Virus record (IMG/VR): IMGVR_UViG_3300042894_005238
Location: 1 to 20,021 of that record
DNA length: 20,021 bases
Strand: one strand, 5' to 3'
Source: a virus
Made by a program: the position numbers and the translations under genes. Under the pieces are notes generated by a model. The model worked only from the letters and a program-made list of their open reading frames with translations. It searched no databases and had not been told where the DNA came from. Positions 13,529 to 20,021 of the stretch are shown here, piece after piece; the first letter of the stretch is position 1, and every line of letters begins with the position of its first letter.

Positions 13529-13980
13529 TGTGGTATAGTCAAGTGGTTGCTGATCTTGGACGCATTCCAGATTTTATCAATCACTATGAGTCTGAATTAA
13601 ATTCTGCCAAACATGATTGTAAAATTTATGGCGTGGTTGAAAAAAACATTACTGCATTGCCTGGCATTACTGAACACAGATTCAACCAACTACAAGAAAT
13701 TGAAGCAGTATTGAATCATCTAAACATTCAGTTGCGCAAGATTCGCCGCCGTCATTTTCAAAAATATCTAGAAGGATATGCCCGTGCATTGACCAGCAGA
13801 GATGCAGAAAAGTATGTGGACGGTGAGGACGAAGTTGTAGACTTTGAAACCATTATCAATGAAGTGGCATTTTTGCGTAATCGTTGGTTGGGCATCATGA
13901 AAGGCCTAGATACCAAACAGTGGCAAATGGGCCATGTGGTTAGATTGCGCACAGCTGGCATGGAAGATATTCAGGTGTAA
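13528..13980 (+). CDS. uvsY: UvsY recombination mediator
   Basis: A 150-aa protein matching the cyanophage-type UvsY: a helical N-terminal half, then a strongly basic stretch (NIQLRKIRRRHFQKYLEGYA, ~70-90), then NEVAFLRNRWLGIMKGLDTK and the C-terminal LRTAGMEDIQV. UvsY loads UvsX onto gp32-covered ssDNA as a hexamer. T4 UvsY is 137 aa, so the length fits. The start overlaps the upstream stop by 1 nt. The gene closes the recombination operon; no terminator hairpin is seen before the next gene. Confidence 0.85.
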   Translation: MWYSQVVADLGRIPDFINHYESELNSAKHDCKIYGVVEKNITALPGITEHRFNQLQEIEAVLNHLNIQLRKIRRRHFQKYLEGYARALTSRDAEKYVDGEDEVVDFETIINEVAFLRNRWLGIMKGLDTKQWQMGHVVRLRTAGMEDIQV

Positions 13981-13988
13981 TATACGAA

Positions 13989-13996
13989 TATAAATA
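13989..13996 (+). promoter_or_regulatory. T4-type late promoter TATAAATA
   Basis: An exact match to the T4 late -10 consensus TATAAATA in the 21-nt gap after uvsY. By T4 spacing the transcript would start at about 14002, the A of the next ATG, implying a leaderless or near-leaderless mRNA for the glycan module. Confidence 0.55.
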
Positions 13997-14001
13997 TCGC
14001 T

Positions 14002-14760
14002 ATGAAAATTGTCATAGTTACTGGCGGATTTGATCCGCTACATTCCGGGCACATTGCCTATTTTAAAGCGGCACGCACATTAGGCGATAAACTAGTGGTA
14101 GGGCTCAATTCAGATGAATGGCTTACCCGTAAAAAAGGTAGGCCTTTCATGCCTTTGCAAGAGCGCCAGGCCATTGTGGGAAATCTTTCTACAGTAGACG
14201 AAGTTGTTGTTTACAATGACAACGATGGATCTAGCATTGATGCCATCAAGTTAATTAAAACTCGGTATCCCACAGCAAAGATTGTGTTTGCCAATGGCGG
14301 CGATCGCACCAAGGATAACATTCCAGAAATGGTGTTTGACGATGTGGAGTTTGTGTTTGGTGTAGGTGGCGAAAACAAAATGAATTCCAGTAGTTGGATA
14401 CTTGAAGACTGGAAGAAACCCAAGACCACCAGATCTTGGGGATATTATCGAGTGTTGCACGAAGTAGGAGCAAATACCAAACTCAAAGAACTAACAGTTA
14501 ATCCCAAAACTTGTCTTAGCATGCAACGACATGAAAAGAGAGCAGAGTTTTGGTTTGTGGCCGAAGGTGAAGCCACAGTCTACACTGTAGATCCGCACAG
14601 CACAGATCATGACATAATGGCCAGCCCTGCAAAACATCAACACACATTCATCCGACTCAATGAATGGCATCAGCTGTGTAATGAAACGGATCATCCACTC
14701 AAGCTGATTGAAATTCAATACGGCGAAGATTGTGTAGAAGAGGACATTGAACGCAAATGA
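14002..14760 (+). CDS. Cytidylyltransferase-like domain fused to a mannose-6-phosphate-isomerase type II cupin
   Basis: 252 aa in two parts. Residues 1-~132 are a nucleotidyltransferase of the RfaE2/HldE-C or TagD type: GGFDPLHSGH (8-17, HxGH motif), GLNSDEW, PLQERQAIVGNLSTVDEVVV and the distal NSSSWIL, counterpart of the family's (I)STS motif. Residues ~138-252 match the cupin of type II phosphomannose isomerase/ManC C-termini: TRSWGYYRVL, LKELTVNPKTCLSMQRHEKRAEFWFV, then HQLCNETDHPLKLIEIQYGE. The first part would join CTP or ATP to a sugar or polyol phosphate; the cupin would isomerise or epimerise a sugar phosphate. Both halves look complete. It starts the glycan module and overlaps the next gene by 4 nt (ATGA). 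Confidence 0.8.
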   Translation: MKIVIVTGGFDPLHSGHIAYFKAARTLGDKLVVGLNSDEWLTRKKGRPFMPLQERQAIVGNLSTVDEVVVYNDNDGSSIDAIKLIKTRYPTAKIVFANGGDRTKDNIPEMVFDDVEFVFGVGGENKMNSSSWILEDWKKPKTTRSWGYYRVLHEVGANTKLKELTVNPKTCLSMQRHEKRAEFWFVAEGEATVYTVDPHSTDHDIMASPAKHQHTFIRLNEWHQLCNETDHPLKLIEIQYGEDCVEEDIERK

Positions 14761-15443
14761 AACCAATTCCAATTTTTATCGGCTATGATCCTAGAGAAGC
14801 CATAGCTTATCACACCTGCGCCAATTCAATTATTAGACATGCGTCTAAGCCTGTTGCTATTATACCACTGGCACTTAACCTGTTTGACGACTATAACGAA
14901 ACACATACTGACGGTAGCAATCAATTTATCTATTCAAGATTTCTGGTGCCACACCTGACGGATTACACTGGTTGGGCAATATTCATTGACGGCGACATGG
15001 TTGTGAGAGACGACATTGTCAAACTATGGGAGTTGAAAAATTCTTACATGGATGTACAAGTGGTCAAACACGATTATCAAACCAAAATGACAGAAAAATA
15101 CCTTGGATCAAAAAATGAAAACTATCCTCGAAAAAATTGGTCTAGTGTTATTCTGTGGAATTGTAATAGCTTTCCTAACCGGAAACTTACCCCAGACTTC
15201 ATACAAAAATCCACAGGCAGTGAGCTCCACCGCTTCTCGTGGATAGACGATGAACGCATAGGCGAATTGCCGCCTGAATGGAATTGGTTGCCTGATGAAT
15301 ACGGGCCAAACCCTGATGCCAAGTTACTGCACTACACACTTGGCACACCTTGTTTCCACGAATTCGCTACTACGCCACAAGGTGAAGAATGGCATCGAGA
15401 GCGAATGTTAGCAGACTATTGCCTGCAGAGAGGCCACATGTGA
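14757..15443 (+). CDS. GT-A glycosyltransferase, GT8-like
   Basis: A 228-aa cytosolic protein with a Rossmann-like N-terminus (IPIFIGYDPREAIAYHTCAN), an acidic DxD metal/donor motif FIDGDM (DGD at 78-80), and a late LLHYTLGTP that resembles the H-x-x-G-x-x-(K/P) C-terminal motif of GT8. These enzymes move a sugar from a nucleotide donor. The donor is unknown; the neighbouring nucleotide-sugar genes are candidate suppliers. There is no membrane segment. It overlaps the previous gene by 4 nt and the next by 4 nt (if that uses GTG at 15440), so the module is tightly coupled. Confidence 0.75.
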   Translation: MKPIPIFIGYDPREAIAYHTCANSIIRHASKPVAIIPLALNLFDDYNETHTDGSNQFIYSRFLVPHLTDYTGWAIFIDGDMVVRDDIVKLWELKNSYMDVQVVKHDYQTKMTEKYLGSKNENYPRKNWSSVILWNCNSFPNRKLTPDFIQKSTGSELHRFSWIDDERIGELPPEWNWLPDEYGPNPDAKLLHYTLGTPCFHEFATTPQGEEWHRERMLADYCLQRGHM

Positions 15444-16531
15444 TTTTGCCCACAGCATTGGTTGATCGTTGGCCAGCAGAAGAATACAAACAACAACATA
15501 CAACCATCGAATCTGCGCTCAAACACAGTGTGGCTGATACTATGCAACTATACCACGACATCAAGATGTTGAAAGAAGTTGAAAGCACATACGAAGTTTC
15601 TGCTTACTCTTTGACCAAAGAACAAAGATATGATCTAAAGAGAAATAGTGATTCGTTGTTGCACAATCGCTTTGTTACTGGGTTGATACAAAAAATTGAA
15701 AAGTTTGATCGTGGTATAAAGTACAGCGACTATCCTGCAATGATCATGGCTGCTTATCCTGAAAGTAAATTCATGGATAAATCAAGATTCAGAGACGAAC
15801 ATGCAAGTATCACTGGACCTGTATTGTGTCGAGGTATTGCCAGTGGCAAGATTGTTGATCAGGTCAAGGCCGCAGGCGAGGATTACTATTTTATCGAAAC
15901 TGGGTATCTAGGCAATTACCGTTGTGAAAACAACAAGACTGGTAGAAAAATTTACCATAGAATTGTCAAAAACGCCATGCAACACAACACCATAATGGAT
16001 GTGCCCAGTGATCGTTGGGATCAGTTGGTAGACTTTAATCCTGACCTGAAATACAATGGATGGAAAAGAACAGGATCCAAAGTACTAGTGGTTCTTTCAT
16101 CAGACAAACCTTTTCAGTACTACGGCCATAATCGCGAAGCCTGGTTGAGGAAAGTAGTCAGGACCTTGAGAAAACACACAGATAGAGAAATTGTGTTTAG
16201 AGAAAAAGCCACTCGCGGCGAACGCACCAACGACACCATATATGATGCACTAGATGATGATATCTATGCATTGGTCACATACAACAGCATTGCCGCAGTT
16301 GAAGCCATACAGTATGGAATACCAGCATTTGCGCTGGCTCCAACGGCTGCTGATCCTGTGGGAAATAAAGATTTAAAAAATATAGAAAAACCCAACATGC
16401 CTGATGAAGATATTATACAAAAGTGGTTGCATAACATTGCATACAGCCAGTTTAGTTTAGATGAAATAATCACAGGTCAAGCCTGGAGAATGGTACTAGA
16501 AAATGCAGAACGCCCAACCCTTAGTTATTAA
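15440..16531 (+). CDS. Capsule-transferase-like glycosyltransferase, copy 1
   Basis: I prefer the GTG at 15440 (ATGTGA, 4-nt overlap; MILPTALVDRW…, 363 aa); an ATG at 15389 would give 380 aa but overlaps the upstream gene by 55 nt. The C-terminal half has a GT-B-like pattern related to KpsC/KpsS capsule transferases: REIVFREKATRGE, then LVTYNSIAAVEAIQYGIPAFAL, then DPVGNKDLKNIE. It ends with a W…AYSQFSLDEI…G.AW closing motif. The middle holds YFIETGYLGNYR. The likely role is transfer of a sugar onto a surface or virion glycan. It is a distant relative of the next gene, with the same ending motif. Confidence 0.6.
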   Translation: MILPTALVDRWPAEEYKQQHTTIESALKHSVADTMQLYHDIKMLKEVESTYEVSAYSLTKEQRYDLKRNSDSLLHNRFVTGLIQKIEKFDRGIKYSDYPAMIMAAYPESKFMDKSRFRDEHASITGPVLCRGIASGKIVDQVKAAGEDYYFIETGYLGNYRCENNKTGRKIYHRIVKNAMQHNTIMDVPSDRWDQLVDFNPDLKYNGWKRTGSKVLVVLSSDKPFQYYGHNREAWLRKVVRTLRKHTDREIVFREKATRGERTNDTIYDALDDDIYALVTYNSIAAVEAIQYGIPAFALAPTAADPVGNKDLKNIEKPNMPDEDIIQKWLHNIAYSQFSLDEIITGQAWRMVLENAERPTLSY

Positions 16532-17456
16532 AAGCTATCTCAGTAGCTTGCCCGCACGAATCAACAGCCAAGAAAAAATTGACGCACTCACATTTTTTGC
16601 ACAAGGCGCGGCTCGCTGTGGAGACAACGCAACAACAACCCAGTCTAGTGATTATGAACCTTGTGATGTTGGAGCCATCATTGGTAATGCATTTAACTCA
16701 AACCCATCCAAGACATCATTGCCGCATTACAAGGTTCGAAAAATGGTTATGAAAACACAAGACAAACTAGGCAAGTATTGGCTCAGTATTGATAGCAATG
16801 TGTTCATTTACAAAGATCGAGCCAATCCACACAAGTACCTGCGATACAGTTTCAATGGTGTGTTTCCAGCCACAGGCATCTATTGCAATGATACACCTGG
16901 TGAAGAAAATTGGGCAAACATTCGTCGAGACTACAACCTGGATCTCAAGCCTTGGCGCCAAGGCGGCAATCATATTTTAATTGCGTTGCAACGACCGTTG
17001 GGCTGGAGCATGCGCGGTATTGATCTCATGACATGGATCCAACAAACAATTAGCAAAATAAGACAGTATTCAGATCGTCCCATAATAATGCGTTGGCACC
17101 CTGGCGACTGGAAAGCCTATCCGCAATACGAACAAACTTTGAGAAATTTTGGAGTCACTGTGAGTCCGCAACAAAGACACATTCTCGAAGACCTGCAAAA
17201 TTGTTGGGCATTGGTATGTCACAATTCTACTCCCAGTGCGGTAGCAGCCATAGAAGGTGTGCCTGTGTTTATCACAGACAATCCGGGATACTCTCAAGCA
17301 GGAGAAGTTGCCAACACTGACTTTAGTTTAATTGAGCAACCTATGTTACACAATAGAGAAGTATGGATTAGAAAATTAGCTCAGTGTCATTGGAGTTTTG
17401 AAGATGTGCGGTCTGGCCGTTGCTGGGCTCACATGCGCAACTATGTCAAAGTTTAA
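16503..17456 (+). CDS. Capsule-transferase-like glycosyltransferase, copy 2
   Basis: A 317-aa protein with the same fold signature as the preceding gene: RPIIMRWHPGDWKAY (base-rich donor-binding strand with the His-Pro typical of KpsC/KpsS-like enzymes), ALVCHNSTPSAVAAIEGVPVFI, and the closing W-x-x-x-L-A-Q-C-H-W-S-F-E-D-V-x-x-G-x-x-W. It starts inside the previous gene (29-nt overlap, ATG 16503). Its TAA at 17454-17456 lies within the TTAA that also gives the stop of the convergent minus-strand gene. The function is inferred from the resemblance, and the substrate is unknown. Confidence 0.6.
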   Translation: MQNAQPLVIKSYLSSLPARINSQEKIDALTFFAQGAARCGDNATTTQSSDYEPCDVGAIIGNAFNSNPSKTSLPHYKVRKMVMKTQDKLGKYWLSIDSNVFIYKDRANPHKYLRYSFNGVFPATGIYCNDTPGEENWANIRRDYNLDLKPWRQGGNHILIALQRPLGWSMRGIDLMTWIQQTISKIRQYSDRPIIMRWHPGDWKAYPQYEQTLRNFGVTVSPQQRHILEDLQNCWALVCHNSTPSAVAAIEGVPVFITDNPGYSQAGEVANTDFSLIEQPMLHNREVWIRKLAQCHWSFEDVRSGRCWAHMRNYVKV

Positions 17457-18265
17457 TTGTGGATTGTGACAAAATCTGCCAGCTCTTTTAGCTGTTGATC
17501 ATAGTCAGGGATTGCAAAATCAAACTGTCGTCTTGTGTCTATCAACACTTTGTCTATGTTCTTGGGACCTTGAGTAGGCACAATCGTTTTGTTTAGTTTA
17601 TAGACTTCATTGATTTTGCACAACAACTCGTACTTGTTGATCCGGTTGGCATTGTTTACCACATGGTACACTCCAGAGATCACTGGATTACCAACATAAG
17701 CGTTGATACACTTGGCCAATTGCAAAGTGGTGATTCCATTCCACCAGGCATTGGTCCAGCCGGGCAATTGCGATTCAGAGTTGGACACAGTCCAATGCAA
17801 CAGTCCAGTTCCGTTTTTTATTTCAGGCCCAATTATGCTCATTCTAAAAGTGACATCTTTGGCGTTGTTGACTTCGCCAAAACTCTTGCTACGACCGTAT
17901 GCATTGGTTTCTGTGTGTGCGTCTAACTCGATGTAACTGCCTCTATTGCCATTGAAAACACAATCAGTACTTAGATGTATCAACCTTGTGTCGGTATCTT
18001 TTAATCTATGTTCCACATAGTGAGGGAACCACGCATTGATCAAGGCCGCGCGATCAGGTCTATCTAAACAGTCTTTGACCAGCAGGCCAATGCAGTTGAC
18101 CACAAAGTCTGTTTGCAAGCCATTGAAGAATTCAATAACTTGACTTTGATTTTCAATATCAAGTTCAGACCTGCCCACTGCTCTCACAACATGCCCTTGC
18201 TGTCTGAGATATTGTGTAATCATGTGTCCGGCCATGCCTCCGGAACCCAGTACTGTTATGTGCAT
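17453..18265 (-). CDS. RmlD-like NAD(P)-dependent nucleotide-sugar 4-reductase
   Basis: A 270-aa extended SDR with the glycine motif GSGGMAG (7-13), LSTDCVF (98-104) and the catalytic Y123-x3-K127 (YGRSK). This is the dTDP-4-dehydrorhamnose reductase (RmlD) group. In this operon it would reduce the 4-keto sugar made by the CapE/FnlA-like enzyme. Staphylococcal CapF is ~370 aa, an SDR plus C-terminal cupin; this protein has only the SDR part. That is closer to the single-domain reductase (WbvR type) used for UDP-L-rhamnosamine/L-quinovosamine. The exact sugar is therefore open. It overlaps the upstream gene by 10 nt, and its stop overlaps the convergent plus-strand gene. Confidence 0.8.
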   Translation of the reverse strand: MHITVLGSGGMAGHMITQYLRQQGHVVRAVGRSELDIENQSQVIEFFNGLQTDFVVNCIGLLVKDCLDRPDRAALINAWFPHYVEHRLKDTDTRLIHLSTDCVFNGNRGSYIELDAHTETNAYGRSKSFGEVNNAKDVTFRMSIIGPEIKNGTGLLHWTVSNSESQLPGWTNAWWNGITTLQLAKCINAYVGNPVISGVYHVVNNANRINKYELLCKINEVYKLNKTIVPTQGPKNIDKVLIDTRRQFDFAIPDYDQQLKELADFVTIHN

Positions 18266-19851
18266 ATGAACCCACCTTTGACCAACATGTCTTTGATTTG
18301 ATCTCGGTTCATTAGGTATGTGCGAGAACTAAACTCTTCTGGCTCGAAACGAGGCAATGAACCATATTGTTTGTCTAGCTCAGGAGTAGACTTGGTTGGC
18401 AGTATAACATAATAGTTAGAGTCATAACAACGACTCAGCAGTGCTTCGTGCTTTGAAATCAGCATTTCGTCCAGTTTCTCTCCAGGCTTGCTGCCGATTT
18501 CTCGGATGTCAACCTGCCCATAATGATCCATTAATACCTGTGCAATGTCCTTGATGTAACAGGCTGGCATGTTCATGACAAATGTTTCGCCGCCTATACT
18601 GTGTTCCGCTGCCTTGAACAACAGCTGAATAGCTTCTTCCAGTGTAAGAAAGAATCTAGTCATTTCCAAATCAGTTATGGTGACTGGTCCACCTGCTTTG
18701 ATTTGTTCCACAAAGTATGGTATAACTGATCCATTGGATCCCATGACATTGCCTCCACGAATGCACACAAATTTGGTATGCTCACTTAAATCGTTGCCTT
18801 GTATGATCAACTTCTCGCCTACAGATTTGGTCATGCCATACAGGTTGAGTGGTTCAACTGCTTTGTCTGTGGACACATCAATGACTTTGCTCACACCATT
18901 TTCAATGGCAGCGTTTACAATGTTGGTAGTCCCTGTAATGTTGGTCTTGATTGCTTCCTGTGGATGATCTTCGCACACTGGCACATGCTTGAGCGCAGCC
19001 AAATGAAACACTACATCTACATTTTTCATGGCAAAGCGTACAGCTTCGTAATCACGCACATCACCGACCACAAACTTCAACCGAGGATCGTGAAATCGTC
19101 TTTGCATCAATACCTGTTGTAATTCTCCACGACTGAAACAAATGATTTCTTTGGGATCATAGTTGTCCAACAGCATTTTAACCAGTGTCTGCCCCCAAGA
19201 ACCTGTGGCCCCTGAAATGAACACACGCTTGTTATCAAACATACGACTTTTTTGTATGTGCAAAACTGTTAAGCCATTTATTTTTCTATGATTAGGAACA
19301 GCATTGGTTCTTGATATTGTACATTTGCCACCTAGTTCATTGATTAAATTAATCATGAATTTGTCACTTCGACAGAGATGACCAGCTGTGGCCCATTTTG
19401 GATCAGGGTCTAACCCGTTGTCTTCTGTGCCATCGGCCCAGACATACTCGATAGCAAATGTTCCTGTAGGTGTTAAACTGCGAATAGCATGTTTAAGTTC
19501 GTTAACTAACGATGCAGTTAGCACATGCTGAACAACATTATGGCAAATGATCAAATCAAAATAGTCAGAAGGCAATGATTCAACATTGTCAATGTGATAC
19601 ACTGACTCACATATAGGACGAACACGATCCAGTGCTGAATCGCTAATATCTAGCACACTGATTTTGGCTATTTCTGCAAACCCTTGGGTTACATACCCAA
19701 GTCCACACCCAATCTCTAACACACGCATTCCGGGCACAATTAAATCTTTTATATTTAAGAAATCTACAGTCGCATCAAACCCACAGCCAGATAAGGTTCT
19801 TTCGTTGTCTTGGTCATGTTGCTCATTCCAAAATTCTCGATTATAATTCAT
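18256..19851 (-). CDS. Fusion: class I SAM methyltransferase + CapE/FnlA-type UDP-GlcNAc 4,6-dehydratase/epimerase
   Basis: A single 531-aa frame. Residues 1-~203 are a SAM-dependent methyltransferase (VLEIGCGLGYVTQ 44-56, ISVLDIS, FDLIICHNVVQHV 98-110). Residues 204-531 are a UDP-GlcNAc 4,6-dehydratase/5-epimerase: GATGSWG (214-220), STDKA (327-331), Y338-x3-K342, GGNVMGSNGSVIPYFVEQIK, ITDLEMTRFFLTLEEA, and the YYVILP…FSSRTYLM tail typical of CapE/FnlA rather than PseB. The second part begins with a Met (19240-19242) that would be a normal CapE start, but no Shine-Dalgarno is seen there. CapE starts UDP-L-FucNAc synthesis from UDP-GlcNAc. The methyltransferase target is unknown. The ATG directly abuts the stop of the upstream epimerase. 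Confidence 0.85.
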   Translation of the reverse strand: MNYNREFWNEQHDQDNERTLSGCGFDATVDFLNIKDLIVPGMRVLEIGCGLGYVTQGFAEIAKISVLDISDSALDRVRPICESVYHIDNVESLPSDYFDLIICHNVVQHVLTASLVNELKHAIRSLTPTGTFAIEYVWADGTEDNGLDPDPKWATAGHLCRSDKFMINLINELGGKCTISRTNAVPNHRKINGLTVLHIQKSRMFDNKRVFISGATGSWGQTLVKMLLDNYDPKEIICFSRGELQQVLMQRRFHDPRLKFVVGDVRDYEAVRFAMKNVDVVFHLAALKHVPVCEDHPQEAIKTNITGTTNIVNAAIENGVSKVIDVSTDKAVEPLNLYGMTKSVGEKLIIQGNDLSEHTKFVCIRGGNVMGSNGSVIPYFVEQIKAGGPVTITDLEMTRFFLTLEEAIQLLFKAAEHSIGGETFVMNMPACYIKDIAQVLMDHYGQVDIREIGSKPGEKLDEMLISKHEALLSRCYDSNYYVILPTKSTPELDKQYGSLPRFEPEEFSSRTYLMNRDQIKDMLVKGGFICT

Positions 19852-20021
19852 TTACATTTTTCCTAGTATAATATTCACAATTACATCACTGACATTTGAT
19901 CTAGTGTATTCTTCAGGAATGGTCCAATTGCTCAATGTCTGTGCCTGTTGATAGCAGTCTACTATTCTCTGTGTTTCTAATCCTGAAATGATATTGGATC
20001 CACACATGACAGTTTCAGGTC
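19852..20021 (-). CDS. UDP-GlcNAc 2-epimerase (CapG/FnlC/WbvD-type), C-terminal fragment
   Basis: The last 55 residues of a protein whose beginning lies beyond the window. It opens with PETVMCGSNIISGLE, matching the conserved TERPE…G.N…G.. segment of non-hydrolysing UDP-GlcNAc 2-epimerases, and ends with WTIPEEYTRSNVSDVIVNII. Its TAA (19852-19854) sits immediately before the start codon of the fusion gene. In L-FucNAc synthesis this enzyme performs the last C2 epimerisation after CapE and CapF. Only the tail is visible, so catalytic residues cannot be checked. Confidence 0.75.
   Translation of the reverse strand, partial: PETVMCGSNIISGLETQRIVDCYQQAQTLSNWTIPEEYTRSNVSDVIVNIILGKM

Noticed and set aside
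18256-19239. PseB-type pseudaminic acid dehydratase
   Set aside because: The core is similar, but the YYVILP…FSS tail and the adjacent reductase plus UDP-GlcNAc 2-epimerase favour the CapE/FnlA pathway; no aminotransferase (PseC) is present.
1-20021. tRNA genes, CRISPR arrays, insertion sequences, attachment sites
   Set aside because: No cloverleaf, regularly spaced repeats, transposase or terminal inverted repeats were seen; no gap between genes exceeds about 200 nt.

Overview
The window looks like part of a T4-like (Straboviridae/Kyanoviridae-type) myovirus genome, probably from a marine or freshwater phage. The diagnostic genes are a gp17-type large terminase, a gp32 single-strand binding protein, a UvsX recombinase and a UvsY mediator. 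The sequence has moderate GC, tightly packed genes (ATGA, TGATG and TAATG junctions), few intergenic gaps, and T4-late-promoter-like TATAAATA motifs. The host cannot be fixed from this window. I see no photosynthesis genes, no tRNAs and no CRISPR array.

Layout. (1) 1-3945 (+): virion or prohead genes. They comprise a partial C-terminus, a large charged EF-hand-containing protein, four small structural-type proteins, and a beta-rich protein with a tail-fibre-like N-terminus. Two of the small proteins begin with a peptide closely resembling the T4 capsid-targeting sequence (M-K/R-...-D/E-F-I/L-x-E), so they may be packaged and injected internal head proteins. (2) 3947-6102 (+): accessory enzymes inserted before the terminase. 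These are a secreted staphylococcal-type nuclease, a radical SAM protein with extra Cys clusters, and an overlapping 2OG-Fe(II) oxygenase. (3) 6095-9218 (+): large terminase and a conserved 508-aa phage protein, closed by a terminator. (4) 9219-13980 (+): replication and recombination. gp32 has a repeat-rich leader and tandem downstream terminators. It is followed by an inserted 2OG oxygenase plus glycosyltransferase pair, then uvsX (with a near-consensus sigma70 promoter), an acidic 87-aa protein and uvsY. (5) 14002-17456 (+): a glycan module with a nucleotidyltransferase-cupin fusion, a GT-A glycosyltransferase, and two related capsule-transferase-like proteins. (6) 17453-20021 (-): a convergent nucleotide-sugar operon read right to left. 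It holds the end of a UDP-GlcNAc 2-epimerase, a methyltransferase fused to a CapE/FnlA-type dehydratase, and an RmlD-like reductase.

How the genes fit together. The minus-strand operon matches the three steps that turn UDP-GlcNAc into UDP-N-acetyl-L-fucosamine, or the related L-quinovosamine/L-rhamnosamine sugar. It abuts a plus-strand cluster that could activate and transfer sugars. Together these would give the phage most of a glycan-building route, perhaps for virion decoration or host-surface remodelling. The plus and minus arms meet tail to tail and share a TTAA that supplies both stop codons.
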